Assembly: GCA_021234155.1 (NCBI GenBank)
Contig: JAJEKV010000038.1
Location: 14,331,559-14,395,558 of the forward strand
Reading direction: 5' to 3'
Length of the DNA: 64,000 nucleotides
Source of the DNA: Isoetes taiwanensis
Taxonomy: Eukaryota; Streptophyta; Lycopodiopsida; Isoetales; Isoetaceae
Shown: positions 11,878 through 22,503 of the stretch, piece after piece
Layout of the letters: every line of letters begins with the position of its first letter
How positions within the stretch are numbered: the first letter of the stretch is position 1
Position numbers and translations under genes: made by a program
Notes under the pieces: generated by a model
The model's input: only the letters and a program-made list of their open reading frames with translations
The model's database searches: none
Told to the model about the DNA's origin: nothing

Positions 11878-13484
11878 ATGCTTCCTATGTTGAAAGAGCT
11901 TGTAGTCCCGCTAAAAGATAAGTTTCTCAATCATCGTGAACTATGAAGAATGGAGATGTCACATGACATGGTCTTTTAATTTCACACGATTTGTGGCATG
12001 TTGTAAGAGGACACAGACTTCCGGAATTACTCTTGATAATGATTCTCTAGTTACACGAGCTATAAAGCTAACTATAGCACATCCTTACAGTTTAAAGATT
12101 TGGCAAGCTACGTTTCTTAGTTCCCAAGAGCTTTGGGACTACTTGAGATCAGAATTTGGGCAGCAAGATTCTATTGAACTTAAGTTTCGTGAGGCAAGAG
12201 CGAAAAAGGTGAAGAAGAGGGAAAAGGTAGCAAAGGAAATTGAGGAAAAGGGAGACAACTATCTCGAGATATCCACTTTTTATGGTTCCAGTTCACGAAA
12301 TCCATGACTTGTGTTCTCGCTTCTAATTATCTTGGAAATTTTTTTGAAAAGTTTCCTTGCATGGCGATCCAAAGACGGAGACGGTGGCATATTGGAAAAG
12401 GATCATGATGGTTTGACAAACTGCTTCTTGATGATGTAGATCATCTTGTGGTTTAATGATACATCAAGTTTGGGGAGGTGGATTGTTTGAGAAAAATCAA
12501 ATGTAAAGCAGAGTTGCTCGACAAGCAAGCTACGATTACCCGATCAAATACGCCAGCTTAGAGGTACCCCTTCTTGATGAATTTTTAGATCTTGATGAAT
12601 TGTCTTCAGTGTCACCAACCGTTATATCAGACTATGCCGGGAAAGAATTGGTTTTGGAATGCATTCACGAATCTTCTTTTGGTTCTCGGTCCATGTTACT
12701 TGACTTGGATCTGCAGTGATGAAGTGATTGAGAGCAATTGGTTTCTTCATAATGATGACATTGCAGACCGGTTTCGGAGATGAGCAACATTGTGACTTAC
12801 ACACCTAATTCATGGCGTAAGAAGAAGAAATGATTTGTGAGCTTCCATGGCTGGAGATTGATCGTAATGTAGTGATTTTCAGCCTCATCTATCTCGTGTT
12901 TGTACACATGATCTTCCATTTCATGTGAATGTACACATTCCATTTGCTTGTCCACATGATGGGAAGGTGGCAGCATCAACATTTGGATGATTTTTCGTGG
13001 TATATCTCTTATGTTGACAAAGTGAAGGAATATCCAAGCAGCCATGTGTAACTTCGTGTGTTTGCATTTAAGAAATCAGGTATTGCTTGTTTTGATACAC
13101 ACCTGAAGGTTATGAGTCAATGGTTAATTCTCACGATGGTTTACCACGCTAGCTTTGTAGTGGGATTACTGTGGCAAACTATGGCGAGTTCTCTAAGGCC
13201 TATTATGATCATGATCTTATCGATTGTTCTCGCTATCTACCTACTGGCAAGGTAATATGGAACAGTCTTATGACACTAACACATGGTTTGAGGTCCATTT
13301 ATGGAAGATATACTATGAAGCACTTCAAAGATAGCAGAACACGAGGGACTATTGATACATTTGATATTTTTTTCTGCAAGAGAATGGTACGTAGGAAGGA
13401 AGATTTGGTCCAAAATTAAATACAAGGACCACTCATGGCTTCTTCTCCGGTTAAGCTTGCTCTATGTTACGAGCAAACGCTTGA
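11878..13484 (+). pseudogene. Family A orphan frame, broken, in A3
   Basis: Full-length counterpart of the A12 frame. The first part is open at 11936-12307 and shows the gag-like SSQELWDYLRSEF block. Later parts are in several frames. Breaks again sit at CAG/CTG sites, for example near 12530-12555. Confidence 0.75.
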
Positions 13485-13557
13485 TCTCGTGGGGATATGT
13501 ATTGTTTCCTTTCGTTAGTAGGATTTTGTTTTCTCGTGCATGCATGTCATCGGGGGA

Positions 13558-13734
13558 TGTTAGAGTATGATGACATGGCATGCCGAAGTCATCACATGTT
13601 TGCCGACATGGCACACTACTATATAGCCATAGTCACGCCTCATTAGTCCGGAGTTCACTCTAGGAGTCTTTAGGGCGCCCTACTCTAGTTCCCAGGTCTT
13701 TCCTTTTATCCTTCAATGTATTCTCATGTTATCA
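13558..13734 (+). repeat. LTR-A, 3' LTR of A3
   Basis: TGTTAGAG...GTTATCA. It is followed within two bases by the reverse complement of an LTR-A fragment. Confidence 0.85.
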
Positions 13735-13877
13735 TGTATAGTAGTGTGCCATGTCAAGAATATGTGATGATTCTCAAAGATGCCATGTCATCATACCTAA
13801 CATCCCCCGATGACATGCATGCCCGAGAGAAAACAAAATCCTACTAACGTAAAGGAAACAATACATATCCCCCGAGA

Positions 13878-15494
13878 TCAAGCAAAGATCAGAACATAGA
13901 GCAAGTTTAACCGCAGAAGAAGCCATGAGTGGTCCTTGTATTTAATTTTGGACCAAATCTTCCTTCCTCTCGCACCATTCTCTTGCGAAAAAAAAAAATA
14001 TCAAATGTATCAATAGTCCTCGTGGTTCCTCGCTATGTGAAGTGTTTCATAGTATATCTTCCATAACGCACCTCAAACCATGTGTTAGTGTCATAAGATC
14101 GCTCCATATTCCGCCTCGGTAGATCAAGTTAGCGTAACAATCGATAAGATCATGATCATAATAGGCCTTAGAGAACTCGCCATAGTTTGCCCCGGTAATC
14201 CCACTACAAACCGGCCGCGGGTAAACCGCCGCCAGTAATTAACCATTGACTCATAACCTTCGCCAGTGTATCAAAACAAGCAATACCTGATTTCTTAAAT
14301 GCAAACACTGAAGTTACCTCAGAATCGTTTGGATATTCCTTCATCGCCAACATAAGAGATATACCACTAAAAATCATCCAAATGTTGATCCGCCACCTTC
14401 CCATCATGTGGACAAGCAAATGGAATGTGTACATTCACATGAAATGGAAGATCATGTGTACAAACCTCGGAGATAGATGAGACTGAAAATCACCACCGTT
14501 ACGATCAATCTCCAGCCATGGAAGCTCACAAATCATTTTTCTTCTTCCGCCATGAATTGGTGTAAGTCCTCAGATGTTGCTCATCTCCGTAAAACCGTCT
14601 GCAATGTCATCATTATGAAGAAACCAATTGCTCTCAATCACTTCATACCGCAGATCCAAGTCAAGTAACATGGATCGAGAACCAAAAGAAGATTCGTGAA
14701 TGCATTCCAAAACCAATTCTTTTCCCAAAGATAGTCCGATATAACAGCTTGGTGACATCAAGACAATTCATCAAGATCTAAAAATTCATCAAGAAGGGGT
14801 ACCTCTAACCGGGCCTGTATTTGATCCGTAATCGTGTTTTTATGTGTCGAAAGCAACTCGCTAACATTTGATTTTTCTCAAACAATCCTCGCTCCCAAAC
14901 TTGATGTATCATTAAACCCTCGCAAGATGATCTACATCATCAAGAAGCAGCTGAATGGCCAAACCATCATGATCCTTTTCCAATATGCCACCGTCCCGCA
15001 GGCCGATTCGCCATGCAAGGAAACTTTTCCAAAAAATTTCCAAGATAATTAGAAGCAGTAACACAAGTCATGGATTTCGTGAAACGGAACCATAAAAGTG
15101 GATATCTCCGAGATAGTTGTCTCCCCTTTTCCTCAATTTCCTTTGCTTCGCTTCCTCTTCTTCACCTTTTTTCGCTTTTTGCCTCTCAAACTTAAGTTCA
15201 ATAGAATCTTGCTGCCCAAATTCTGATCTCAAGTAGTCCCAAAGCTCTTGGGAACTAAGAAACGAGCTTGCCAAATCTTTAAACCGTAAGGATGTGCTAT
15301 AGTTAGCTTTATAGCTCGGTAACTAGAGAATCATTATCAAGAGTAATTCCGAAAAGTCTGTGGTCCTCTTACAACATGCCACAAATCGTGTGAAATTAAA
15401 GACCATGTCATGTGACATCTCCATTCTTCATAGTTCGATGATTGAGAAACTTATCTTTTAGAAGGGACTACAAGCTCTTTCAACACAGAAGCAT
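13878..15494 (-). pseudogene. Family A orphan frame, broken, in A4
   Basis: Minus-strand equivalent of the A12 frame, start codon near 15494 and stop near 13878. Short open pieces remain (14570-14761 and 15068-15274), the latter containing FLSSQELWDYLRSEFGQQ. Many CCG and CGG triplets stand where A12 has CAG or CTG. Confidence 0.7.
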
Positions 15495-16605
15495 TGTAAA
15501 CTTTAGAGTGCTAACCAAATCTCACAAACTTTTTCTCAGATCAAGAATCCTAATTGCCAAATACTTTTTCAGAGTATGTTCTTGTTCCCCTCACAACTAA
15601 CACAAATCCTTTCGTGATTATCAAACTGAAACCCCAGATCCGCCTTTAACTAACCCCAGACTTTGAAGCCAAAAAATCGAACACACCTTTTTTCGAAAAA
15701 GAATCCCAAGTAGATTTGCAAAACTCCCGCCTACACCCCTCGCGGCTTGTAATAATTTCACAAACCGCCAAGACCCAGCCTAGTAATCAGGTTTGCACAT
15801 CTACCGATTCCTACCCGCATGAATCAAATCTTCACCAAGAAAACCCCATTGCAAACAGATAACTCGGGGCGATCAATAGCTTTCTCGAGCAATCTAGATC
15901 ACTCCCGCAAATGCAAATCTTAATGCCGCACTAACGCTGAAATCGACAACGCCTTGTTGCCACAATGCTGATCTCGAGATTAACAAAGGCAAAACCCTCC
16001 CGCCTTCACTTTTCAACAAGAAAATACCAATATCCTTTTATCTATTTCGATTAGATCAATCTTTCTATAAATTTACTCCAAATCCGACTCCAATTCCAGG
16101 TCACTCCCACGCCAAATTTAGCCTAATCCGACCAAATCCCAAGAAAACCACAAGCCAAAATAACCAAAAGATACCATACGCCAAAAATAGCTCCTAAGAT
16201 GCAATATTTGTTGCAGACGCAGAGCCAACGCCCAAATCTTTTGATCTTCACCAAATACCGATCTGCTCCAATCCTTGAAAATAGCTCCCAAGATGCAATA
16301 TTTGTTGCGACGCAGAGCCAACGCTCCAAATCTTTCTGATCTTCACCAAACACGCCGTTTCTCCTTCAACACTCGCGAAGTCGATTTACCAATCCAATCA
16401 GCCCGATTAGGATTTACCACAATTCCGCCGCAATCCGCCATTCCAAATTAATTTGCTATTCCGCTTCAATCAATTGCTTCCGCATCTTCACCCGATTTGG
16501 GATTTTCACCAACACTTGAGATTCACCGATCTAATCTACACCGCATTGATCAAGCCTTAGAATGCCTCCACCTCTAATCGACTTGTTAACCTTCACCTTC
16601 AGATA

Positions 16606-16618
16606 GGCTCTGATACCA
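16606..16618 (-). promoter_or_regulatory. Uncorrupted tRNA-iMet primer-binding site
   Basis: The plus strand reads GGCTCTGATACCA, so the minus strand is TGGTATCAGAGCC, the canonical plant initiator-Met primer site. It is the only copy here that keeps the CAG, which shows what the other sites should read. Confidence 0.9.
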
Positions 16619-16795
16619 TGATAACATGAGAATACAATCAAGGATAAAAGGAAAGACACTAACTAGAGTAGGAGCTCTTAAAGACCCTAGAGTGAACTCC
16701 GACTAATGAGCCGAGCATGACTATGGCTATATAGTAGTGTGCCATGTCAAAGAACATGTGATGACTCAAAGATGCCATGTCATCATACTCCAACA
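16619..16795 (-). repeat. LTR-A, 5' LTR of A4
   Basis: Reverse-strand LTR from TGATAACATG to CAACA next to the primer site. It is followed after a few bases by a forward LTR-B. Confidence 0.8.
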
Positions 16796-16811
16796 TCTAC
16801 ACACAGTAATA

Positions 16812-17026
16812 AGACATAGAATAAGATGACATGACGCTAGGGGATGTTTAGGCATTGTGTGTGCCGACGTGGCATAGCACTGCGGTCGACGTGTCACAAA
16901 GACGCTTGTTGCTGACATGGCACATCTATATGCCATAGTCTAGCGCTTAGATTTATTCGAGTGTAGCGCCTTCCGGAGCTTTGTTAGTAGATCCTCTTCT
17001 TTTCATTGTATGCATTGTTGTTATCA
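16812..17026 (+). repeat. LTR-B, 5' LTR of B-b
   Basis: About 215 bp ending GTTGTTATCA. The first bases are irregular (ATAGAATAAGATGAC where TGTTAGAATAAGATGAC is expected). It contains two ACGT-core sites, GACGTGGC (16866-16873) and GACGTGTC (16888-16895), of the type bound by plant bZIP factors, and a CTATAT box near 16925. A promoter role is inference. Confidence 0.8.
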
Positions 17027-17038
17027 TGGTATCGAGCC
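17027..17038 (+). promoter_or_regulatory. tRNA-iMet primer-binding site of B-b
   Basis: TGGTATCGAGCC directly after the LTR, followed by the B-specific leader GACCTTGGAGAGG. Same priming tRNA as family A. Confidence 0.8.
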
Positions 17039-17347
17039 GACCTTGGAGAGGAGAGGAATCTAGGCTTTTTCACTGAATTGAGCTAAATGTGCTACCGGAT
17101 TGGCATAATTTGCTCTAATTGGATAATCTTGAGAATTTTTCATCTAGTTTGAAGATCGTGAGGTCGGATTTTGCTCGAGTTCGGATTTTGACACAATTTG
17201 TGGATCAGGAGGTCTGATATTGATCCGAGGTCGATTGTGTCCCATCTTCGAGTATATTGTAAACTGGTGTTAAATTTTCCAAGATTTCAGTGATCCGCGC
17301 TCAATTCCTCAAGAATTCCTGGTTTTTAGCTTTCTTTGCTTCTTTTA

Positions 17348-18150
17348 ATGGCTGCTAACACCGAACCGTGGAAGTATTTTTTGCTCACCCTCGTATTGGA
17401 TACGTAGAATTATTTCACTTGGAGATTTGCATTTGAAACCAATCTTGGTTTGCGGATTTGGATGTTGTTTTTCCGAAATCTTGAAGCCAACAACTCCCCG
17501 ATGAGTTGAAGAAGGATAAGCTAGCCTTTGTATCATCTCGCATCATGTATTAATCCCGATCCTAACAGTAGATATTCAAAACCGTAAGTCTTTTCAAGAA
17601 GCATTTCAGTTGTTTGCGTAAGATTTGTGTCCATGAGGGTGAAGGGCATCGATTATCCTAAGGAGCAAGATGGACAATCTCTGTGCTTGAAGATTGTAAA
17701 GATATGAATGATTACTTACAAAGAATTTAAAGCACTTAAGGAGAAATATCATGCACTGGTGGTGAGATGGAGGATGTCACCTTAATCATGTATGTTTTGA
17801 AAGGCTTATCTCGGGAATATCAAGACATTATTGATTATTATCGATGAAGGTTAAGATCAAGATTTCCTTCACTCAACCGGCAGCAGTAAGCTCTTGGATG
17901 CGTAGATTCATAGGAAAAGAAGAGATCTAGTGGAGCATGCAAATTTTTCTAAAGCAAAGACTTCTTCAAATTCTTCGTGAACTTCATCCGAAGGTTAATT
18001 CTAGGTCCTCTTTTTCTACCACAAATTCAAGAAGAAAGCCTTTTAGTCGCCGGGTTCTGTGGAAAAGAGGGGCACATGAAGAAAGACTGCCGGAAAATGC
18101 ACAGAGAGATTGCAGAATATGTCAAGGCTCATGCCGCTAAACATGTATAA
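17348..18150 (+). pseudogene. Copia gag, family B
   Basis: Starts ATGGCTGCTAACACC (Met-Ala-Ala-Asn-Thr). The frame-broken reading shows the copia gag pattern ENYFTWRFAFETNLG, then SMRVKG and the LCLKIVK region. A CCHC-type zinc knuckle lies near 18050-18100 (CGKRGHMKKDC). Gag would build the particle and bind RNA. The same gag recurs at 25169 (plus) and 46236-46972 (minus), where a 90-codon piece is open. No copy is intact as printed. Confidence 0.85.
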
Positions 18151-18229
18151 AAGCAGATGTATCTAAACCTGCTCCCTCTCAACCTGTGAGATTAGTGAGA
18201 TTAATGCTCATGTTTCAGATCCGCCGGGC

Positions 18230-20668
18230 TTGAAGATTTTGAGGTTGGCTTCCCTCAATATTGCAGCTGAACATTTGGATGAAGAAACTTGGTTGATAGA
18301 TTCTCGCTGCAACCAAACATTTTGGTGCAAGTCTCATTTGTTTGATAGTTTGGTTCCTCATACTAATACCATTGTTAAAATGGCGGATGGCAATCTTGCA
18401 AAGTCTCAAGGCAAAGGCACGGCTTCAGCTCAAACCGATCATTGTACTACTCTCAAATTTCAAGATGTTGTTCATGTTCCCGGGTTGCTGACCAACTTAT
18501 TGAGTGTAAGTTAGTTTGACAAGAAGCTTGGATATTCAAAGATTGTTTTCCGAGGGTTGGTTCATATTCTTTCCAAGAATCCACTTGATTTTGTTGATCT
18601 TCAAAAACTTGGGCCTATTGCCAAAGGAGTCTTAATGTCAAGGCCCTCAGATGTTCTTAACAAGTCTAAATCTCCAAATTATTCTTGTACTCGGGCCTTC
18701 AATGGTAGCAGAAGTTATCCCTACATCGAAGAACTTTGGCATGCCGTATGGTCATATTTTCACCTCACTTGTCACTTGTCACCTCTAAATATCGTGATGG
18801 TTGATGGCCCTGCCTATTTTGAAAAATCAAAATCTTAATTGCCATGCTTGCGACTAGGCAAGGTGTCCAAGCTCCTTATCCATCTCAAGCTCAGACTCGT
18901 GCTCAAAAACCTTTGGAATTAATTCATTCTCGACATCCGTATTTTGCCTATTGAGTCTTATGGAGGCAAATGTACTTCATAGTATTTGTTGATGATTTCA
19001 GCAGATATACATGGGTATATCCTATTAAATTCAAATCTCAAGCTCTTTTCTATCTTTCTCGACTCTACATGCAAGCTAGTTGAGAATGAGTTCTCCACTA
19101 CAATCAAAAGGTTAAGGACCGATAATGCTAGAGAATACCTCCTCAAATGAGTTTGAAGAATTTCTCAAATCCAAAGGCATTCGAGAGAGCAGATAGTCCC
19201 TTATGCCCATCCTTTAATGGAGTAGCGTAACGTAAAAACAGACATTGATGGATTTGGCCGTAAGTATGTTAAAGCATAAGAGGTTGTCTCCAAAATTTTA
19301 ATGAGGCGCTCTTATCACGCTACATATCAAATCGAGCTCCTACCAAATCTATGGGTACTCAAACTCCCTTCAAGCTCTTTTTACAATTCTAAACCCGATG
19401 TTAAACATCCGAAAGTTTTGGTTGTCTAGCTTACACTACAATTCCTCCGTAGATTCTTCACAAGAATGGGAAACTTTTCTCGATCGAGCTATCAAAGTTG
19501 TGTTCATTGGCTATTCTTTGAATATGAAGGGTGGAAATGCTATGACCCCGCCACCAAAAAAGGTATTTTCATCTAGGAGTATGATTTTGTTGAAGATGGT
19601 GTCTACTCCAGTGATTTCTCACGCCAGCCAGATTCTACAGATTATGATACACTTGTGTCCAACCAGTCCTTAGTTTCTGATTCATCCTCCTCCTCTCGCC
19701 TCCTTGTCCTCCTTCTTCCTCTTCCATTGTCCAAGTGTTTCCTGATTTTCCACCACAGCATCTCAACCAATTACATCTCATTCAGATCCCTATGCTGATT
19801 TCCTACCTCTTGACTACAATTCTCCACCTTCCTCACCTCCACCTCGTAGGTCTGGTAACTATGCTTTAATGACACAAGTCCTCAAAGATGTGGTTCCTAC
19901 TTCATATTCTCAGGCCGCCTCGGGGGCCCATAATCGGGTTAACTCGCTATGAATGATGAGATTGCAATGATGCATAAGCAACAAACTTGGGACTTGGTAC
20001 CGCCCCCAAATAAAAACATTATTGGTGCTAAGTGGTTGTTTTCGGATCAAGTATCATTCAGATGGTACTATTTCTAAACACAAGGCTAGATTAGTTGCTA
20101 AAGGTTATACCAAAAGCAAGGGTTTGATTTCACCCAAGTGTTTGCTCCAGCTTGTTAGGTTGACACTCTAAGGGCGCTTTTGGCATTGGTGCTCATAAAC
20201 AATGGGATGTGTATCATCTTGATTTCAAGTGTGCTTTCCTAAATGGTGATATTGAAGAAGAACTCTATTTGCAAACAGCCTCCCTGGTTTTGAAGATTCT
20301 ACACACCCCGATTATGTCTGCAAACTCAAAAAGAGTATCTATGGGTTGAGACAGTTCTCGGTGTCGGGCATCGAAGATAAATTCTTATCTTCTTTCTATG
20401 GGTTATCAGGAGATCTAGGGCAGATCCTAACCTATACTATCGGCTTGCAAATGGGGAAGTAGCTATTCTTCTCCTATATGTAGATGATATAATCATTACA
20501 GAGGTGCTTCTCGGGCTTTATATTAACAAACCAAGAATTTGTTGACCACAAATTTTGAACTCAATGATTTAGGGCTCATGCATTATTGTTTAGGTCTTGA
20601 GGTGTGGCAAACAAAAGATGGTATTCATATAACACAAATGTAAGTATCTTGCTGAAATTCTTGAAAAG
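18230..20668 (+). pseudogene. Copia pol, family B: protease, integrase, RT
   Basis: The protease region is open at 18230-18514, with ETWLIDS followed by a damaged active-site Gly-Ala-Thr, and ends VHVPGLLTNLLSVS. The pre-integrase HHCC zinc region follows (about 18640-18900), with NCHAC read in one frame. Integrase shows HSDIR, PIESYGG and a VDDFSRYTW-type block near 18990. The second acidic block DNAREY is near 19125 and the GYSLN segment near 19510. The Pro/Ser linker and RT then run from about 19850 to the cut at 20668, including a YVDD box near 20475-20490. Breaks are many and mostly at CAG/CTG or CG sites. Confidence 0.85.
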
Positions 20669-21534
20669 TTTCATAACTTCATACCGCAGATCCAAGTCAA
20701 GTAACATGGATCGAGAACCAAAAGAAGATTCGTGAATGCATTCCAAAACCAATTCTTTTCCCAAAGATAGTCCGATATAACAGCTTGGTGACATCAAGAC
20801 AATTCATCAAGATCTAAAAATTCATCAAGAAGGGGTACTCTAACCGCCAGATTTGATCCGGGTAATCGTGTTTTTGCAGTGTCGAAAGCAACTCGCTAAC
20901 ATTTGATTTTTCTCAAACAATCCCGCTCCCAAACTTGATGTATCATTAAACCCCGCAAGATGATCTACATCATCAAGAAGCAACTGAACTGGCACAAACC
21001 ATCATGATCCTTTTTCCAATATGCCACCGCCCCGTGGCCGGATTCGCCATGCAAGGAAACTTTTTCCAAAAATTTCCAAGATAATTAGAAGCGAACACAA
21101 GTCATGGATTTCGTGAACTGGAACCATAAAAGTGGATATCTCCGAGATAGTTGTCTCCCCTTTTCCTCAATTTCTTTTGCTTCGCTTTTCCTCTTCTTCA
21201 CCTTTTTCTCGCTTCTTGCCCTCGAAACTTAAGTTCAATAGAATCTTGCTGCCCAAATTCTGATCTCAAGTAGTCCCAAAGCTCTTGGGAACTAAGAAAC
21301 GAGCTTGCCAAATCTTTTAAACGTAAGGATGTGCTATAGTTAGCTTTATAGCTCGTGGTAACTAGAGAATCATTATCAAGAGTAATTCCAGAAAAGTCCA
21401 GGTCCTCTTACAACATGCCACAAATCGTGGTGAAATTAAAGACCATGTCATGTGACATCTCCATTCTTCATAGTTGGAATGATTGAGAAACTTATCTTTT
21501 AGCGGGACTACAAGCTCTTTCAACACAGAAGCAT
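20669..21534 (-). pseudogene. Family A orphan frame, partial, in A5
   Basis: Minus-strand N-terminal half. The piece at 21362-21559 shows LKELVVPLKDKFLNH and NYEEWRCHMTWSL in one frame. This supports a true start upstream of the A12 open block and a gag-like N-xx-W motif. Confidence 0.7.
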
Positions 21535-22335
21535 TGTAAACTTTTAGAGTGCTAACCAAATCTCACAAACTTTTCTCAGACAAGAATCCTAAACACTTTC
21601 AAATACCAGAGAGTATGTTCTCAGGCCCTCACAACTAACACAAATCCTTTCAGATTATCAAACCAAAACCCAGATCCGCCTTAACTAACCCCAGACTTTG
21701 AAGCCAAAAAATCAACACACCTTTTTCTCAAAAGAATCCTCTCAGCATTTGCAAAACTCCCGGCCTACACCCGTGGCTTGCAACAATTTCACAAACCGCC
21801 AAGACTCCCGCCTAGTAATCGTGGTTTGCACATCTACCAGATTCCCAAACCAGATGAATCAAATCTTCACCAAGAAAACCCCATTGCAACAGATAACCCC
21901 GATCAATAGCTTTTCGAGCAATCTAGATCACTCCCCGAAATGCAAATCTTAATGCTGCACCAACGTTGAAATCGGACAACGCCTTGTTGCCACAATGTTG
22001 ATCCGAGATTAACAAAGGCAAAAACCCTCCCGCCTTTCACTTTTCAACAAGAAAATACCAATATCCTTTTATCTATTTCTGATTAGATCAATCTTTCTAT
22101 AAATTTATCCAAACCGACCTAACCCTGTGTCACTCCTACGCCAAATTTAGCCTAATCCCACCAAATCCCAAGAAAAACCACAAGCCAAAAATAACCAAAA
22201 GATACCATACGCCAAAAAATAGCTCCGCATGCAATATTTGTTGCGCACGCAGAGCCAACGCCCAAATCTTTTGATCTTCACTAAATACCGACCGCTCCAA
22301 TCCTTGAAAATAGCTCCCGGATGCAATATTTGTTG
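20669..22335 (-). mobile_element. Family A copy A5, inverted and partial
   Basis: Begins abruptly inside the orphan frame at 20669, equivalent to A12 residue ~258. It continues through the start codon at 21534 and the leader to 22335. It lacks the 3' part of the frame, the primer site and its own LTR in the expected orientation. Confidence 0.75.
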
Positions 22336-22503
22336 TGTTAGAGTATGATGACATGGCATGCTGAAATCATCACATGTTGCCGACATGGCACACTACTATA
22401 TAGCCATAGTCACGCCATTAGTCCGAGTTCACTCTAGAGTCTTTAGGCCCTACTCTAGTTCGTTCGTCTTTCCTTTTATCCTTCAAGGTATTCTCATGTT
22501 ATC
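22336..22503 (+). repeat. Lone forward LTR-A between inverted A5 and inverted B-c
   Basis: TGTTAGAG...GTTATC, forward, although both neighbours are inverted. At the right edge its TTATC runs into family B sequence that also has ATC at that point. No target-site duplication is visible. Confidence 0.8.

Larger units (their letters stand above)
10769..13734 (+). mobile_element. Family A copy A3
   Basis: Primer site 10769-10780, A leader, broken orphan frame, polypurine run GGGGGGA (about 13551-13557) and LTR-A 13558-13734. Its left LTR is of B type. At 13735 it meets an inverted copy of family A, forming a large palindrome. Confidence 0.8.
13735..16795 (-). mobile_element. Family A copy A4, inverted
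   Basis: Reading on the minus strand from the right: LTR 16619-16795, primer site 16606-16618, leader, orphan frame, polypurine tract, then only about 66 bp of the 3' LTR (13737-13802) before the palindrome centre. Together with A3 it forms arms of about 2.8 kb. Confidence 0.8.
16812..20668 (+). mobile_element. Family B copy B-b, most complete 5' part
   Basis: LTR 16812-17026, primer site 17027-17038, own leader 17039-17347, gag, protease, integrase and most of RT, in copia order. It is cut at 20668 inside the RT domain and joined to inverted family A. Confidence 0.85.

Noticed and set aside
13735-16795. A CRISPR-like or hairpin-RNA locus, because of the long inverted repeat
   Set aside because: The arms are simply two family A elements in opposite orientation. 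No repeat-spacer pattern exists, and no evidence of a dedicated hairpin RNA gene is visible.
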